Shown: positions 5,867-7,286 of the stretch, piece by piece
Layout of the letters: each line of letters starts with the position of its first letter
How positions within the stretch are numbered: the first letter of the stretch is position 1
Assembly: GCA_902796785.1 (NCBI GenBank)
Contig: CADBQJ010000006.1
Coordinates: forward strand, 1 to 7,286
Reading direction: 5' to 3'
From: Fibrobacter succinogenes
GTDB lineage: Bacteria > Fibrobacterota > Fibrobacteria > Fibrobacterales > CADBQJ01
DNA length: 7,286 nt
Notes under the pieces: model-generated
What the model saw: the letters and a program-made list of their open reading frames with translations, nothing else
What the model was told of the DNA's origin: nothing
Database searches by the model: none
Translations under genes and position numbers: made by a program

Positions 5867-6851
5867 CGAGGATCCTCACCTCGGTGCGGCGGTTGCGCGC
5901 GCGTCCGGCTTCGGTGGAGTTGTCCTCGATGGGCTGCGAATAGCCGTAGCCGACCGCGGTCACGCGTTCCGCGGCGATCCCCTTCTTCAGCAGGTAGTCG
6001 CGCACCGACTCCGCGCGGGACTGCGAGAGCTTCATGTTGTACTCCTCGCCGCCGACGTTGTCGGTGTGGCCCGCGATCTCGACCACGAGCTCCGGCTCCA
6101 CCTCCTTCATGCCGTAGACCAGCAGGTCCAGCTCCTTGAAGGAGCTCTTCTTCAGCGTCGCCTTGCCGGTCTCGAAGTAGATGTTCTTCAGCTCGACGGT
6201 GTTGTCGTCGTACTGCACGTGGAGGTTGCCGCCCGTGGCGCGCATCTTCGCGGGAAGGTCGATCTCGTCCACGGTGTAGGGGCCGACGACCGACATGTAG
6301 CGGATGTCGTAGGTCTCGCCCTTCTCCACGCGGATCCGCGTCTTGCCGGAGCCGTCGGTGGTCCCGGTGAACTCGCGCCCGCTCTTCCGGCCGCGCAGGA
6401 CGATCTTCGCGCGGGGGATGGAGCGCCCGTCGAAGTTGGTCACGTTCACGTCGAGGAGGACGGAGGTCGGGGAGGGGGCCGCCTTCGGGGCGCCCTTGAA
6501 CTGCACCTTGAAGGAGCCCTCCTGCGCGCCGGCGGCGCGGGCGACGGGGATCTTCTGCTCCAGCTTCTGCGGGCCGTCGGGCGAATTCCAGACCACGAAG
6601 TAGGAGTCGCCCTCGGCGGCCAGCAGGTCCACCTGGCCGGCGTCGTCGGTGTTGCCCGAGAAGTTGTGCGCGGGGTCGTTCCCCTCCAGCGAGACGTTGG
6701 CGCCGGCGAGGGGTTTGCCGTCGGGCCCCAGGACGGTGAAGTGGAGCAGCGCCTGCTCGTCGGTGGCGGTCAGCATGGCGGCCGCGGGGACGGCGCAGAG
6801 CGCGCAAAGGGCGAAAACGGCGGAAACAAGGCGGAACGCGGGGCGGAACAT
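5853..6851 (-). CDS. OmpA-family peptidoglycan-binding protein with two N-terminal repeat domains
   Basis: A 332-residue exported protein. Residues 1-25 form a signal peptide (MFRP, then a hydrophobic core ending VPAAA); the Cys residues do not fit a lipobox, so signal peptidase I is expected. Two similar units (about 35-118 and 131-214) resemble carboxypeptidase-regulatory or Ig-like beta-sandwiches, each with a DG-[KR] turn and a G-x-T-D-x-x-G turn. The C-terminal OmpA domain (about 220-328) has NIYFETGKATL, EIAGHTDNVGG, LSQSRAESV and GRARNRRTE. Asp264 and Arg279 match the residues that bind diaminopimelate in OmpA proteins. There is no beta-barrel, so it is probably a periplasmic protein linking peptidoglycan to a partner. 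The reading frame stays open up to 7190, but I chose the ATG at 6851: a signal peptide follows it, GGAGG lies 7 bases upstream, and the longer frame would run through the divergent gene. The last 14 bases overlap the membrane-protein gene. Confidence 0.93.
   Translation of the reverse strand: MFRPAFRLVSAVFALCALCAVPAAAMLTATDEQALLHFTVLGPDGKPLAGANVSLEGNDPAHNFSGNTDDAGQVDLLAAEGDSYFVVWNSPDGPQKLEQKIPVARAAGAQEGSFKVQFKGAPKAAPSPTSVLLDVNVTNFDGRSIPRAKIVLRGRKSGREFTGTTDGSGKTRIRVEKGETYDIRYMSVVGPYTVDEIDLPAKMRATGGNLHVQYDDNTVELKNIYFETGKATLKKSSFKELDLLVYGMKEVEPELVVEIAGHTDNVGGEEYNMKLSQSRAESVRDYLLKKGIAAERVTAVGYGYSQPIEDNSTEAGRARNRRTEVRILGGKR
6210..6461 (-). repeat. OmpA-protein internal repeat, unit 2
   Basis: Encodes residues 131-214. 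It is the second copy of the beta-sandwich-like unit and directly precedes the OmpA domain. It carries FDGRSIPRAKIVLRG and FTGTTDGSGKTRIRVEKGETY, and is more basic than unit 1. Confidence 0.65.
6498..6749 (-). repeat. OmpA-protein internal repeat, unit 1
   Basis: Encodes residues 35-118 of the OmpA-like protein. The central 45 residues (42-86) align without gaps to residues 139-183 of unit 2, with 12 identities by hand count including DG, F-x-G-x-TD-x-x-G and the late Gly and Tyr. The unit ends in VQF, matching VQY at the end of unit 2. This is a protein-level repeat only; the DNA is diverged. Confidence 0.65.
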
Positions 6852-6858
6852 TTCGAAA

Positions 6859-6863
6859 CCTCC
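6859..6863 (-). promoter_or_regulatory. Shine-Dalgarno site that fixes the ompA start
   Basis: GGAGG on the minus strand, 7 bases before the ATG at 6851. It decides the start in favour of the signal-peptide Met rather than any of the upstream in-frame starts reaching to 7190. Confidence 0.75.
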
Positions 6864-6874
6864 GGGTTTTTCCG

Positions 6875-6882
6875 CAAACATA
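6875..6882 (-). promoter_or_regulatory. TAnnTTTG -7 promoter box of ompA
   Basis: TATGTTTG on the minus strand matches TAnnTTTG at all six fixed positions, 23 bases before the ompA ATG. A transcript starting a few bases later would carry a leader of roughly 18 bases including the GGAGG. The upstream side lies in the divergent lipoprotein gene and shows no clear -33 TTTG. Confidence 0.6.
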
Positions 6883-6884
6883 GC

Positions 6885-6891
6885 TAGATTG
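6885..6891 (+). promoter_or_regulatory. Imperfect -7-like box of the lipoprotein gene
   Basis: TAGATTG is one T short of TAnnTTTG and ends 6 bases before the ATG at 6898. It begins two bases from the opposing ompA box. No Shine-Dalgarno lies between it and the ATG, much as at the HAD gene. The match is weak and could be chance. Confidence 0.3.
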
Positions 6892-6897
6892 TCTTCC

Positions 6898-7286
6898 ATG
6901 CGATCCCCCATCCTCCCCGTTCTCCTGGCCCTCTCCCTCGGCGCGGCGCTGACGTCGTGCGCGGGGAAGGAACAGCCCCGCAAGCTCCCCGCGGAGTCCC
7001 TCCAGCCCGCCTCGCCCCTGGCCGGCGTCAACTGGGTCGATTCCGTCTCGCGGTGGGAGCCCCACGTGGACGAGTTCGGCTCGGCCGTCGACACCGTCGC
7101 CGGCTTCGCGCGCGACGGACGGCTCCGCGTCCACTTCACCCTGGCGCGGCGCGCCACCGAACTGTGGCCCTTCATCGAGCTGATCTTCAACTCCCCCGCC
7201 TCGCTCGAGGGGGTCTACGGCGTCAAGCTGACCTACAAGTGCGACCAGCCGCTGATCGTGAAGATCGGGCAGACCGACTTCGGCCC
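6898..7286 (+). CDS. Outer-surface lipoprotein, possibly with a carbohydrate-binding-like domain; 3' end cut
   Basis: Open from the ATG at 6898 to the window end: 129 full codons, no stop, so partial. Residues 1-21 are a lipoprotein signal peptide: MRSP, a hydrophobic core, and lipobox LTSC with Cys21 as the lipidated residue. A short Pro- and Lys-rich linker follows (CAGKEQPRKLPAES). Residues about 45-129 begin a beta-rich domain: LRVHFTLARRATELWPFIEL, then LEGVYGVKLTYKCDQPLIVKIGQTDFG. Alternating hydrophobic strands and the pattern GV-LTYK-DQPL-VKI-QTDFG resemble jelly-roll or carbohydrate-binding-like domains of Fibrobacter surface proteins. That likeness is from memory, so ligand and function stay open. 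It is divergent from ompA across 46 bases. There is no clear Shine-Dalgarno (GATTGTCTTCC precedes the ATG); an in-frame TTG at 6889 is a less likely start. Confidence 0.8.
   Translation, partial: MRSPILPVLLALSLGAALTSCAGKEQPRKLPAESLQPASPLAGVNWVDSVSRWEPHVDEFGSAVDTVAGFARDGRLRVHFTLARRATELWPFIELIFNSPASLEGVYGVKLTYKCDQPLIVKIGQTDFG

Noticed and set aside
5637..6887. Plus-strand 416-residue open frame opposite ompA
   Set aside because: Val/Gly/Leu/His-rich antisense shadow without recognisable domain or signal peptide.
5671..7134. Minus-strand 487-residue open frame overlapping ompA
   Set aside because: Arg-rich shifted frame with no motif; the OmpA frame in the same region is unambiguous.
6852..7190. 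Upstream extension of the OmpA reading frame to a start at 7190
   Set aside because: It would place 113 Arg- and Ser-rich residues before a good signal peptide, run antisense through the lipoprotein gene, and ignore the GGAGG before 6851.
1..7286. tRNA, rRNA, CRISPR array, insertion sequence or phage signal
   Set aside because: No direct-repeat array, transposase, integrase, terminal inverted repeats or tRNA-like cloverleaf was seen; nearly every base lies in an ordinary envelope-related gene.

Overview
The window is uniformly GC-rich and densely coded, with no gene-free stretch longer than 123 bases. It holds eight protein genes, two of them cut by the window edges. It holds no RNA gene, insertion sequence or CRISPR array that I can see. 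It looks like a chromosomal segment of a Gram-negative bacterium devoted to the cell envelope. Three things point to the Fibrobacterota-Chlorobiota-Bacteroidota (FCB) group. Exact or near-exact TAnnTTTG boxes, the -7 element of Bacteroidota sigma factors, lie in both intergenic regions. There is a DUF4954-type hexapeptide-repeat protein. The lipoprotein at the right edge resembles, from memory, carbohydrate-binding-like domains of Fibrobacter. The phylum assignment is an inference.

Left block (1-3282, all minus strand): one tight operon read right to left. It starts with a HAD-IB phosphatase, then a 157-residue protein with a possible degenerate GGDEF-like domain, then a GT4 glycosyltransferase, then an LpxK-like lipid A 4'-kinase that runs off the left edge. 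Junctions are an 11-base gap, a GTGA overlap and an ATGA overlap, so translation is probably coupled. The gene set suggests lipid A or lipopolysaccharide, or another surface glycan. The LpxK-like protein departs from the family consensus at several nucleotide-binding and catalytic positions.

Centre (3283-5283): a 123-base divergent promoter region, then a 625-residue plus-strand DUF4954-type protein made of left-handed beta-helix repeats and a helical C-terminal part.

Right block (5285-7286): a minus-strand pair made of an OmpA-like cell-wall-anchoring protein with two tandem beta-sandwich-like repeats, then an overlapping gene for a small membrane protein with a HEFGH zinc-binding motif. 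This pair converges on the DUF4954 gene with one base between the two stop codons. A 46-base AT-rich region separates ompA from a divergent lipoprotein gene that leaves the right edge. Back-to-back -7-like boxes sit in that 46-base gap.

The most notable points are the altered LpxK motifs, a possibly leaderless HAD message, the back-to-back promoter, the HEFGH/HDW membrane protein coupled to OmpA, and the internally duplicated OmpA ectodomain.
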